A stretch of 64,000 bases of DNA. Origin: Hydractinia symbiolongicarpus. Its lineage: Eukaryota; Cnidaria; Hydrozoa; Anthoathecata; Hydractiniidae. This document shows, piece by piece, positions 34,617 to 46,227 of this stretch (the stretch's first letter is position 1; the number at the start of each line of letters is the position of its first letter). The notes beneath the pieces were generated by a model, which was not told the origin of the DNA, made no database searches, and was given only the letters and a program-made list of their open reading frames with translations. The DNA lies in assembly GCF_029227915.1 (NCBI RefSeq), contig NC_079884.1:3968001-4032000 (forward strand), read 5' to 3'. Made by a program: the position numbers and the translations under genes.

Positions 34617-37600
34617 TTATTCTATAAGTTGTACTGCATAAATTCGGTCTCCATTGAACCTCGTTCTGGAGTGCTGGCACAAAAAATTATCCATTAGTAA
34701 TATATCGCCGGCTTCTAACTTCAGGCTCATCGCATTGTTCCATATAGTTGTTCTAATGTGATCAAGAACGTACTCTTCAAATTCTTCACCATCACCGTAA
34801 GTGCAGTGGTAAGGTACCTTCCATGGATCAAGATGCTCGGGTGATGAGTACTAATAGAAAATATTTAACGAAATATTTCAGTGGGTTTCTATGCAACCTC
34901 GTCCCTCGGTCTCTTTTCTCTTTCCTACAAGGTGGGGTTCCTATGTTGTTTTTGCAGAACAAAAAGACTACAGAATTTTTTTCTATAAAAATATGTTTTA
35001 GAAGAATGTCATCTGGGATTTTAGGGTTTCACAACAAAAGCATATGTTTTTATTTTATAGTGTTTTTTTCACTGCGAATTTTAAAATGCATTGAAAGTTT
35101 TCAGTTTCCATTACCGCACGCTTCTTTTTGTAAAACGCATAAGAAGTGAGAACACAACCTCGTCTCCAGGGTCTTGTGGGCCCTGAGCCGTTGATTGATG
35201 AGTGATTATATTACCTTTGGGTAGGCTTGATAATATGAAGCGTGGTTGGTCGTCACTTGGTTAAACCAAATCAGCTCTCCACTCACTGGATGTGCTCTCA
35301 ATGCATCAAGGGTTGTGCAGATAGCAAGATCTCCATTTGATCGCCATTCCCAATTTAAATGTTGCGATGCCATTACTTGTTCGGCTTCCTAAATTATAAA
35401 GTTATGATTTTTTCGTTTATTTGAAATGTCTTTTTAAACTCTCGTCCCCAGGGCTTTTTGCCTTTTTGATATGAAAGATCTCATATCAAAAAGACAAAAA
35501 ACATTGGGGACGAGGGTGGTCTTTTTTATACAAAAACCTTACTGTTTCATATGCATATAACATCGTCCCTAGGGGTTCTTTGTGTTTTTACATCGAGTCC
35601 GGATGTAAAAAAGTACTTGGGACGAGGTTGATATGCTAAGTGGTAAAAAAAGACCTCGAAAGACTCTGCTCCTGTTAAACTTACTTATACTCTCTTTTTT
35701 TGTTTTTATTTCGTGTGAGAGATGCCATATTATTTTATGGTTCACATAAAACCAACTGAAACATTTCAAAACCTCCATGTTGCGGACACTTTATAACGGA
35801 CACTTCTATATAACGGACATCATTTCTAAATAGGTATGACAACCATTTAAAGGAACACATAAATATTGTACTAAAGTTTGTAATCAAAATGTTGGATCTA
35901 AAGATATGAAATACAACACGTATATTTAAACAGAAAGTCATGAACAGAATGTATATATGTAAACAGAAAGAATTGACTTTATGCATTATATTGTTCTCTA
36001 ATTTTAAGGTCCCGATTGACATTACCCCCTGGAACTGACCTTTCTACAACGGACAGGTTTAAGAATGGTTCATACGAAACAAATTTTTGTAAAGATTGAC
36101 AAAGTGGAAGATATTCAATTGTCTTCGCACAGACAAAGCAATATCTCAATGTTTTTTGTCAATTCTTGAGCTTGTTTTAGTTTTGGAAGAGAGGTAGCAA
36201 AACTTTAATATATTGTCTTCACTGTGTTCTCTCCCAAAACCAGTCACTTGATACACCTTACGGTCGATTTCAATACGCCCTAACAGCCCCGGGATGGTTT
36301 TTGAAGAAATTTGAGCTAATTTTGGGAAGAACCTCTATGTAGCGGATACCTCTCTATAGCGGACGCTATTTTAAGGTCCTGATGATGTCCGCTATTTAGA
36401 GGTTTCAACACGCGCGAAGAACGGTAATCTGAGAAGCGCCATGTGTACAATGGGCGAACCCATAGATTCTTTTTTTAATATTACCTGTTCTGTGTTAACT
36501 CGAAGAGTTCCTTGCCAGGTAAAATCCATAGTTTTCTTTGTTGTTGCTTCTCCATCATTTGCAAGTCGTAGGTTTGCATAATACCTGACTTTTTTGTTGA
36601 TTATTTTCTCTGTGACACTTTCATCTAAATCTCTCATGATGTCATGATTAAACACCAAAGGATTTGCTCCACCTTCGTCTGCTGGTTTTACACAACAAAA
36701 CATGATCTAAAAAAATAAGATGCACTCCTTCTTCCAAATATAAAAATATTTTTCTTAAAAACAGTGCGGTTTTTTTTATTTAAGAGCCATTTTGTGTTAA
36801 AAAATGTTTGTCAAAATTTTAATATTTTTATCTCAGCATCACGGTTGGCGTGTTTTTTTTTTGTTTTTTTTTGCTGATTGATCAAAATTTTATGGTACTG
36901 ACAAATTGCCCATTCTCGTCCCCAACTGGTCACCTGGTGAAATGGGCAACTGTGTTTTGCCCTGCTCTGCCCGTATTTGCAAATGATAATGTTTTTTATT
37001 GACAATTTCGAATTGTAAATATTCCATTGACAAATTCAAATGTTCTCGCACGACGTTTCGAACGTTTCAACGTTTGAAATTCGCAGAGTTTGTAGATGTT
37101 GGACATAACCACCAAACCAATCCAACATAAAACCCAAAGAAAGGAAAAGAGGCTACTTACAACTTGGACCTCCAAGGTTACAAGAGAAACAAAGAGGACT
37201 ACAAACCTCTTGTCAGCCGCCATTTTGTTTTTAAAGAATGAATGACAATCAAACTATCAAACGTTTAAATGTTGGATGAAAGAAGTGCCCACAAACCTGG
37301 GTTTCTAGGCCTACAGTATTTATATTTGAGGTAAGAGTATATAAAAATACATTTTGTATGTCGATTGTTTCACTCTTTTTAACTTTGTAACTGCGTAACT
37401 TCCAACACGTTTACTAAGATGGTGATAGTACAAAGCATTGTATCAACCTAGTCCCTGGGCTTTTTTGTGTTTCAACAGAGACAACATGTTCTGAGAATGA
37501 GGTCGGCAACTCATTTTTTCTTCTCAGCGCTGAGCAAATTTTTTTTATTTCAGCCCATATTTGCTAATCGTGATATTCAAATTTTACGTAATAAATAAAT

Positions 37601-38156
37601 AAATAAATAATAAATGAATAAATGAATACAAAATATGGAAATATTTCGCTTATACCTTTCCTGGCGATACTGCAGAATAAGCCATTTCGTTATGAGGTTC
37701 TATTATAATCTCTTTTGGTTCGTCACTTGCCACGTAAATATTATCGACAAGATGTGACCGGTACCCTCTTCCGGATGAAACGTCCAGACATTTGAACGCT
37801 AGTTCTTTAGCAAAAAAATTAAAATCAACAATTGAAGTTATCGGTAATCCCTTGATCAAAATTCCAGGAAAGTCGACTATCAACTCGTCTAAATAACTTC
37901 TTAAACATTTCGCAATATTTTTTGTTTTTTCTTCGTTGGAAACTAGCTGGATGGCTTTAAACCTTCGATTTGGTTTTGTTGAAATATGTTCAGGAAAATG
38001 TTTGGTTGTAGAACCGGGTATTCTTTGTTCGTGACGGAGTTTTATTAAAGGAGTCTGCAATTCCTTGTGTGCAACGTCGCGAAATAAGTCCCGAGCTCGA
38101 ATCGAGCTATCTTTGAATCTTTGGCATATAATTCTTGAAACTCTCATTGTTATCAC
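34617..38156 (-). CDS. TauD/TfdA-family (clavaminate synthase-like) 2-oxoglutarate dioxygenase, 376 aa
   Basis: Predicted Fe(II)/2-oxoglutarate oxygenase of the double-stranded beta-helix fold. Exons on the minus strand: 38156-37656, 36706-36485, 35388-35215, 34850-34617. All are GT-AG and phase 0, 1131 nt. The first about 60 residues are basic (MITMRVSRIICQRF), perhaps a mitochondrial transit peptide. VDFPGILIKGLPI starts the TauD domain. EIIIEPHNEMAYS gives iron ligands His155 and Glu157. The last exon has GDILLMDNFLCQHSRTRF with the distal His359 and nearby Arg residues for 2-oxoglutarate. The order and the PHNEMAYS motif match the clavaminate synthase-like proteins of plants, fungi and bacteria. 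Substrate unknown. The second Met (MRV) is an alternative start. Introns carry hairpin and pogo-like insertions. Confidence 0.88.
35437..35519. mobile_element. Hairpin element with 8-bp target duplication (intron of TauD gene)
   Basis: Arms begin CTCGTCCCCAGGGC... and end ...TTGGGGACGAGGGTGG, with an internal palindrome TTTTTGATATGA / TCATATCAAAAA. Flanked by TCTTTTTA on the left (35429-35436) and TCTTTTTTA on the right (35520-35528), an 8-bp duplication with one extra T. Confidence 0.72.
35557..35630. mobile_element. Hairpin element, second copy in the TauD-gene region
   Basis: AACATCGTCCCTAGGGG... faces ...TTGGGACGAGGTTG. Flanks ATATGCAT (35549-35556) and ATATGCTA (35631-35638) look like a decayed 8-bp duplication. 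Confidence 0.6.
35763..36410. mobile_element. Pogo/Tigger-like MITE in intron 2 of the TauD gene
   Basis: The left end AAACCTCCATGTTGCGGACA is an inverted match to the right end GATGTCCGCTATTTAGAGGT, and several AACGGACA / AGCGGACG motifs repeat just inside both ends. No transposase frame. Exact ends and TA duplication not fixed. Confidence 0.6.
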
Positions 38157-38719
38157 CAGAAATAATTGACGTATTTAATTTTTTTAAATAGCTAAAATCA
38201 TAAAAATGCTTAAAAAGGGAAAAGCAAATTCGGCAGAATATCTTAGTCAACAACAAAAAAAGTGAATAAAAAATTTTGGTCAGCAAAAAATACTAGTCAA
38301 TGCACCAAAATCTGTCTTTTTTTACCGACTTTTTACCGACTGCGAGAAACCACATATAAATACAAGCTACGTCATACAAAAAAGTTGGAAAACACGATTA
38401 AACTAAACTCTTTTTACAGTTTCTTCATGTTTTACGACAAATTTATCGCAATGCTACACCGTAATAAAGGCTCTGGAATTGAAACCCCGGTAACGAAGTT
38501 GGTTTATTTCTAAGTAAGTTAATTTATTATTTGAAGAGATAATAAGAGGATCGAAATCAACCAATCAGATCACAGCAATTAAAGTAATTACCCTTTTACG
38601 GACCTAGATTATTATTATTCCAAATGTTTATACAGTATATAGCCACTTCAATGTTGGAAACACTGTTATCAACGTGGGTCTTGTGTTCTGAATATATACA
38701 TTAGGTATACACCGGCATT

Positions 38720-38840
38720 GCGTACCCAATTTCCCTCATATGGCATAGGTTGAACCGTAGCTGTGGTGAAGACACTTGCTAAACATGTCCGCACTGTGGA
38801 CCGAACCACGAACCTTGTGAGTGCGAAGAAAACTTCACAA
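38720..38840 (-). mobile_element. tRNA-like SINE fragment
   Basis: Minus strand contains CTCACAAGGTTCGTGGTTCG followed by GTCC, a B-box-like sequence, related to the piece at 24288-24345. Confidence 0.35.
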
Positions 38841-39968
38841 CCTTAAGACCAAACGCCACGCAGAAGCAAAAGATTGTGTAAAACCTTTGCTTTCTATAAA
38901 AGTTCAATTCGCTTCCGGTTCCGTTTGTCTTGAACCTTTTTGCACTTTTTTTAAATATTCGCTTTCCGACGTGCAGGAAACCATATTTCTGAAACTTAAT
39001 AGGAAATACTTTTGATATGAGTATTTCTGTCTATCGTTTCTTTCACTTTTCTTGCTGTCCAACCGGACTCTCAGTCCATGATTTATTGGCCGAGTCAATA
39101 ATATTATCTTCCAGCTATGGTCCGCAATCTCATTTTTTGTCTGTATTTGCGTTGCGTACGGCTCTTTTGTGTTCTTGCACACGTTATTTAAACATTCGTT
39201 TTTGTTTCACTGACATAAACAGCATCATAATCCTTACATGGCAAATGCTCAGATACAATTTGCCGTTCAATTCGCTTTGTGAAAATCCCCCTTAAAGATT
39301 TGTTAACTACGCAAAAGAATACAATAAATCGCACACGAAACTATTGTTCTTAAAAATTAAGTTTTACGTGCATGTTTTTTTTTTAAAAAAAATTTCTAAC
39401 ATTTTATTCTATACTATTTTTTGTCAATAAAACATAACAGAAAAGATTATTGGAAATCGTTAAAAAAATAGTTAAATAGTTAAAAAAAGTTTTATTTCGA
39501 TACTTTTTCTTAACAAAATATTGAATGCAACGAAAAGCCTTCAGGGGCTTGATGACAAAATATGTCTTCTGCTTGCCCCTGCCATATTGTTAACACTTAT
39601 ATGGCTACATTTTTTGTATATATTGTTGTCGGCGAATATATACTACTACTGCTACTATCATCTTTTAAAAAAATTGAGTGCAATCCAAGCACTATATTTA
39701 TGCGACTGTTCGTTTACGTTCTTGCGCATGTGCTATAACAATTAACAAATGATCTGCAAATAGCTAAACTGTAAGCGTATGTTTATACTTCATTGTTCTT
39801 ACCTTCCCTTTTATGGGTACACGGGAAATCCCGGACTAAGGACCCTATAGGAGGACACAGGACCCGAAAGGAGGAGCCAAAGTTTCCTTGCGTCAATGTG
39901 TGCGGACCCTTCTGTGGACCATACCTCGTTCGTGACGTTAATTTGACTCTATACACGATCATTAGTTA

Positions 39969-41740
39969 AATCATAGAGATATTATTAAAAGAGAAAGATA
40001 CACAACGGCTATTCAAGCTATTGTAGTTAGCACGTCCCTGAAGCAGGTGGTGCATTCATGGACATTTATATTTCCCGAAGCTGGATTGTTTTCTTTGATC
40101 CAATCATATCAAAGAAAATGTTTCGATAATAATTAACTGCACGTGTTAGCATAATTTAGACTCGTTAAAACGATTTTGCAAATTTTCTCGGAAAATTACG
40201 CCAAAGAAAATCGTCGTGAAAAAATATTTAAGCGAGGCCCTGAAAAAAAAGATAAACAAATGTCAATGATAAAAAGTATTTTATTTTGAGCCATAGATAG
40301 AAAAGGATTTATTAGCAATACAAAATAAGCTCAAAGACCTTGGTAAATATATCATTAAGATCTCTCTTAGCCAGGCAGAGCTAGATAGCTTTTAATTGAC
40401 CTGTTGTTGTGGTCCAACAAATCTTACTAAGCTATAACATAACATATAAACAAATAGATTTTGTAGAAAGATTGTCCAGTCAATTTTTATTTTCCCTGAC
40501 TGACATTAAAATCCCCTATTTTTCCTGTGCCAAATATACTTATAACTCAAAAACAATTAGGCTGAAAAGGGCTAAAAAATAAGCTAAAGTTTTACTGATA
40601 AGACTCTTAAAAAACACAAACACACACTCAAAAACATGGGGAACATCTTTCAAGGAAAAGTTTTCACCGAATCAATTGTTACTATTATTCGAAACGTGTA
40701 TATACTTATAAACGTGATGTTACATTGTAAATACTTGCAATATACGTACAACAAAATAAATTAAAAATGCTCAAAATATAGAAATATAAGAACAATTTCA
40801 AGCTAAACATGTCAACAGCACCTCAAGGTAAAGCCAAACATAAAAATGTATATCAAGCTTAGCTACAGTACATAGTAATAACATTTTTATAAGAACAAAA
40901 TAATCAAGGTATACTTATATAAGACTAAAGCAAATTTTAAATTTTCCAACTTTCCAGGTGTTGCATCGTTCATCCTGTTTCAATAAAATATCAATCCAAT
41001 TCCATGTCAATTTAAAACTGTTCATGTGTTGGTATTTTGTGTATAGCTATCTTAAAAATCTTTGTATAGCTCGATTTAGCTATCACCGATGATCTTTTAA
41101 GACAATACTTTTATCCAAAACATAATAAAATTCAATATGTCTATTGTATATCGATAAGTAACTTCACTATTAATCAATATTTTTATCTGGTATGACTTGT
41201 GGATTTTTTTTAAAAATCAGTAGCTTTGATTGTATACACAGACATATTTGGGTTAAATACATCGTGATCCGACACTCCCATACAACGTTCCTGGTAATTC
41301 TGATCTAGTTTTCTAACGCCGTATTGCTGATCAAGGTTTTCTACCTCCATACTAAGTTCGTAAAACGTGTGATTGAAATGAAGTGTGTGAAATTTTTGGT
41401 AATTAATTCTCAGTGCATATTTTCATTGTCTGATATGAAAGATTGAAAATTGTACAGGTAAATTATTTCGAAGGCGAGGGTAAACTCCTGAGAGCTTTTT
41501 ATTCAATTAACTTTGGCGGAATTCAGTGGAAAACTTAATTATTTTCTTAGTCTTTTAGAAGTAGAATTGTCGGGATTCTATACTGAAAGAATCGGTAATT
41601 AGTCGTTTTGCGAGTAACGCACAAAATGAGCTAGAACCTAGTGACGCGCCTTCTTCGCATTGTTTGTCTTAACAATAGGAATTTGAATAGAGAATTATCG
41701 CGTTGTGTATCTTTCTCTTTTAATAATATCTCTATGATTA
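39969..41740. repeat. 39-bp perfect inverted repeat, arms 1.7 kb apart
   Basis: Left arm 39969-40007 (AATCATAGAGATATTATTAA then AAGAGAAAGATACACAACG) recurs exactly in reverse complement at 41702-41740 (right arm begins CGTTGTGTATC, 41701). Sequence inside and outside the arms diverges quickly, so these are not ordinary long terminal repeats. Confidence 0.8.
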
Positions 41741-42193
41741 AATATACGGAGATAATTTAAGTTCTCGTTACATTCGAAAAAAAATATTTGGGGAAAAATT
41801 TACCGGCGTAAATTATATATTTTTGGTAATATATTCCTTGAAAATTGCGACGTGTCGACGTGACTTGAACCATAAGCAAACATTTCCAAAATCAAACCAA
41901 ACTCCAAAAAGTTAACAAACACCTGCATAACGATTTTTATTTTTCTGGCACACAAACAAAACTTTCGAATTAATTTTAACGGTTAATTGAAAAATGAGGT
42001 ACCCTAATTTGTGTAGTTTTTGAGGTGGCAGTTTTATTCTACAGACCAGATAGTTATGCGCTCTTCTTTGTCGCTTACCATATTACTATTAAAATAACGA
42101 ATTTAGCTCCAATTTGTTAAAAAGAAATTATACTATTACCCTGATTTTACAACGCGTAGCTCCGCAACATTTAAATTTTACATAATAATTTGC

Positions 42194-42294
42194 AGACCAG
42201 ATGCTGTTGCAAAACTAAACCGCTTAGTGAAGTTGATCACTTAAAAGATGAGCTGCAAAATTTTATGTCCAGGGTTAAAGATGCCATCGAAACA
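42194..42294 (+). other. Possible isolated coding exon
   Basis: Preceded by TTTGCAG, one frame reads LSEVDHLKDELQNFMSRVKD without a stop and could use a donor near 42294. It looks protein-like (amphipathic helix), but no partner exon was found; may be a relic. Confidence 0.2.
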
Positions 42295-42789
42295 GGGTTG
42301 TTTTTTCATAGGATCATCAATTTTTAAATTTGTAAAGTGTTCATATATATGTTGATAGTAAATCACCCTTGTTGACTTTTTTGTCTTTTAATACGCCAGG
42401 GCTGATATTAAAACCAGTTACGTTTGAGTCTACTCAGCACGGTGCGAAAAGTAAAGCCTGGGAAAAAAGTTGGTTTAGATTTATTTGCAATTCAGTCGGT
42501 AGTAGCTCACTAGGAATTCCTCGTTCATGATCAATAATTGCAATGATCAGTACCCATCACGTCGGACTTTCAAAAGATTACCCAAACCTTTCGGTTAAGG
42601 TTAAGGCTCGCTGATAGTGTAGCGCGCGTGGAATTTTCTCGAACCCAGTCTATTTTAGAGTGCACGAAGTGAAAATTTTTTAGCAGCAAAATTCAACATT
42701 CGTTTGTTGACATTACAACATTACTGTGCTATACTTCGAACGTTGAGATTAAATGAAAGTGTTATGAATAGGGCAAACTGTTTTATGAT

Positions 42790-43036
42790 ATGGCTGCTCG
42801 AGTTCCAGACGAAGAAGGTGTACGATATGAACCTCATCCCCAGGGCATCTTGTATTTTTCTGACCCCGGACGGCGTTCGTATCGGCATCCCAGGGTCACA
42901 AAAGATACAAGATGCCCTGGAGACGAGGTTGGTACGATATTTGATTAGAGTGATCCAAAATCTTTCTAAGACGCAAATTGAAAATTGCGCGCTTAATATT
43001 TATGAAGAATATTGTTCTGAGGAACAAATTGTTCAA
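42790..43036 (+). pseudogene. Likely first coding exon interrupted by a hairpin element
   Basis: ATG at 42790 opens MAARVPDEEGVRY up to 42828; a hairpin element (42829-42932) with its duplicated TACGATAT follows. The reading then resumes at 42941 as LIRVIQNLSKTQIENCALNI and continues to a good donor (CAA/GTAAGA at 43037). Without the insertion plus duplication (112 nt, not a multiple of three) the two halves are in one frame, so the insertion shifts the frame. I do not recognise the protein and found no following exon. It may be a disrupted allele, an old pseudogene, or a chance frame. Confidence 0.4.
42829..42932. mobile_element. Hairpin element with exact 8-bp target duplication
   Basis: Arms AACCTCATCCCCAGGGCATC and GATGCCCTGGAGACGAGGTT pair along about 26 bp. 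TACGATAT occurs on both sides (42821-42828 and 42933-42940). This is the cleanest copy of the family, and the 8-bp duplication is the size made by hAT-type transposases. Confidence 0.82.
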
Positions 43037-43071
43037 GTAAGAGGAAGGAAAACCATAATAAAGATAGATTT

Positions 43072-43121
43072 TCTTCTTTTTTCTTCTTCTTCTTTTTCTT
43101 CTTCTTTTTCTTCTTCTTCTA
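43072..43121 (+). repeat. TTC-rich microsatellite
   Basis: About 50 bp of TTCTTCTTC interrupted by TTTTTC, 35 bases after the donor at 43037. Confidence 0.9.
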
Positions 43122-46095
43122 TTAATAAAAAGAGGACAAAAAATGGTACCTGGTTCCATACCACACATTTAATTTAACACAAAAAAGTTCGCCCGAGCTC
43201 GGAAAACATAGTTATTTTGTACTTATTTCGCACTAATCTTAGATCATTCCATAAATATTGTATAAATTCCCCTTTTAGTACACTCACAAAACCAATACTT
43301 TCTGTTGCAGAAATAGCTTCAAAAAGTGATGCAAATCATATTTCAACGATAAATCCAACATCATATCATTTTTACAGTAGTTTTTTTATAGTTCACCGAG
43401 AGAGTTTAATCACTTAAGCTCCCTGAATGCAGAAAATTGAATTTTAGGAATACCACATGCAAATTATCAAAAATGGTTATAACACTCAACACCAAAATTT
43501 GAAATACAGGTAAATATCTGTCTAGCATACAGTATCACAGTCTATGCATGGAGTATTCCTAATTACCATAATATATATATATATATATATCACATAAACT
43601 ATCAATAAGAAACATAACATTGCAAACCTCTATATTAGAATCATATAAGTTTTGTTCGGGAATCGCTGACTCTTCTCTGTTTTCTTTTATTTATGTCACT
43701 AGAAATTGATCTCAAGAAAGTTTTAGTTTATGTTGGATGAAGGACCACGACAGCAGATAAATATATTTCGCTTTAAAGAATGTCTAATATTGAACAATGG
43801 AGATGATATCTGCCAATCATGTTTAACAAAACAAAAATAGCACAAAAAGCAGTAAACAGGTCGCAGTCAACTCTGAACACTCCAGCAAGTTGTTCATATA
43901 TAAAAAGTTTAACAAGTCCTGGAGACGAGACGAGGTTGGGTATTCTCCCAGATTACAATGTGTTTTATGTACAAACTTTTTGTTAAATTTTAAATATACA
44001 TTAAAAGTATTTAAGTAAGTATATAACTTATTAAAAAGATATATTAAAACTCATTCGGCTGTGTTTGACATAAAAGATGGAGTGTGTCAGAACTGAGGAA
44101 TGTCGTTTTTGCATTCAAAAAAGCGGGAAAGTTTTCTTCGACTCGGCTAGGCTATCACTCTATTTTTTATTTTAACAGATGCATTGAGTATTTGGTTGAA
44201 ATATTAAGGTCTGCTGTTTATAAACGGATGCATTTATTTAATGTATTATTTACTAGATGTGGAGAAAATTAGATGCATTATAAAAGAGGATAATCTGAAG
44301 TGCGTCATACTTGTCAAAAATTTAAAATAGACTTTGTGTTACTCAATTTACCTCTTTGATTTAAAGTAACTATATCAAATTCATTATGAAAAGGGACACC
44401 CAGTTAATCAAATATCCAAAAAAAATTCTCTTTAAAAACTCTATTTAACTGGTCATTTAAAACGCATTAAAATTTTATCTTACAATTTGTTCAAGAAGTT
44501 TGTTAAAAGAAGTTGTAATACATATTTTTTAATGTTTAATGTGTTGGGCTATCTTTTCTCCAAACTTTTATTTTTTTTTTGGATAAGCATAGTGCGTTCT
44601 CTAAATCCCGGGCGTTGTACTGCGCTACCATCTTTTCTGTAATAGTATTTGATTGGTTAAAACTTAACTTATATTCCATTTTTGGAAGATGTTTTAACTC
44701 GGCAGAGTTGAAAAAAATTTCCCCGGGCCTTAGATCATGCTCAAATCCCCATGTAATAGCAAAACATTTCGCATCCGGCCCCTTGTTAAAATTTTAGCCC
44801 AAGCTGAAATTCTCCATGTAGTCAACTCCTAGCACAGTTGTAACAGCGATACTTGGAACGCAATGGAGTTTCTAATTTTTGTGTAAAATAGATATGCAAA
44901 TACATCTGCCATTAACCTTTCTTGACCCCAGAGCTCTTTGAGATAAACTACTTTCGAGATTATCTCAAAGAGCTCTGGGGTCGAGAATAGCCATGACAAC
45001 TACCAGTTTATAGATTGCTCTTTTAATCTCACTCTTCATGGTATTTCAAATTGTCTCGCTTAGTGGAAAATTTCAAGGCGGAAAATGGTGAGTGAGTGTA
45101 ATAACTCACTTTTTAATTGGAAGCTGCAACTGTGTTTTCAACACAAGTGGAAAAATTCTTGCATTTGTGTTTGGTTGCCAAAATAATCAATGACTACTTC
45201 CCACTTTATTTTTTCCTCCTAAGTTCCTCTTTTGGTATGGAAAGAATCCGAAGGAAAATTTCCATGGCAAAACGAGTGAAAGACCAATCATTACAACTTC
45301 TTCCTATTTTCTAAAACAAGCATCCCACGTTTATTTATAACACAGCTATAAGCAAGATCAACTTTTACTGTCACATCCTCGGAAACAGTGTTTAACAACA
45401 AATAATTTTTCTTTGATGTTAATACAACTGCGATTACAATTAGTAAAGTATTAGATGCAATACAAAAGCATCGCATCGTATAATTATAATCTCTTCTATT
45501 TCTAAAATTGGACAGTCACGTACTTTCCACAAATAACGTATGGAGGCTATTTGACATCTGTGATCTTTTTCCGTTCAATAAAAAGGCTATCCTTTGAGAC
45601 GCATATTTAAAGTATATCCCCTACATCCTGTTTATCGGAAATATTTTGCAATATCTGTATTATTTAAGATCGTAGCCCTACTAAATCACAGCCTAGGTAA
45701 ATATTCAACGGATATCAGAATTACAGTCTTCGTCGCCCAAAGGTTTCACAGGTAATATATTACGTATTACGTGTTCTTTTGACATTAAGTAAAGTTACGA
45801 ACAACACGAACACACCTCAAGGCTAATTAGAGGATGAATTACACAGCAACGTAATTTTGTACAGGATACTTGCCACAAAGCTACAAATTGAGTGTTAGGT
45901 TACATATAACAGCGTTAATTAAGTTGGCAACAGCTAATTTGTTTACCGTTACTGCAATTTTTTAAAGCATTTGAAGGAGTTGAAGTAACAACATATTGTT
46001 TCTCCAAAAAAAAACAAATGAGAAAGAACTCGCCATAGAATTACTTCAAGCTTTTGAATATGATTTTATTATTTCACGATGGTGAATAAATATAA
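43122..46095. other. Gene-poor 3-kb region
   Basis: A short AT repeat near 43571-43590, a partial hairpin-family end near 43918-43938 (CCTGGAGACGAGACGAGGTT) and one hairpin at 44921-44985. No exon recognised. Confidence 0.4.
44921..44985. repeat. 65-bp hairpin, near-perfect arms
   Basis: CTTGACCCCAGAGCTCTTTG AGATAA pairs with TTATCT CAAAGAGCTCTGGGGTCGAG. The ends resemble the AACCTCGTCCCC hairpin family but the core differs. Confidence 0.75.
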
Positions 46096-46227
46096 CTAGT
46101 CGTTAGCCCGTGGAAAATCCACGGGTTTGCCCGTCCTTTTTATACCGCATTGCGTGCTTCTCGCTATCGCGCAGCTAAGCTACCATTTTGCGTGACAGAC
46201 AGACGTATACGGGTATTATAATATAGA
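46096..46227 (-). mobile_element. Short non-autonomous Helitron, 132 bp
   Basis: On the minus strand it starts TCTATATTATAATACCCG (46227) and ends with hairpin CCCGTGGATTTTCCACGGG, then CTAACGA and CTAG (46099-46096) before T. Same family as 17161-17314. Its 5' end directly abuts the 3' end of the larger Helitron at 46228. Confidence 0.78.

Larger units (their letters stand above)
38157..42189. other. Gene-poor 4-kb region
   Basis: The TauD-gene promoter should lie just above 38157. Apart from a SINE-like piece (38720-38840) and an exact 39-bp inverted repeat (39969-40007 and 41702-41740) no structure or exon was recognised. Confidence 0.4.

Noticed and set aside
36996-37223. 75-codon minus-strand frame starting MAADKRF
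   Set aside because: It lies in intron 1 of the TauD-type gene, has no partner exon and no recognisable similarity.
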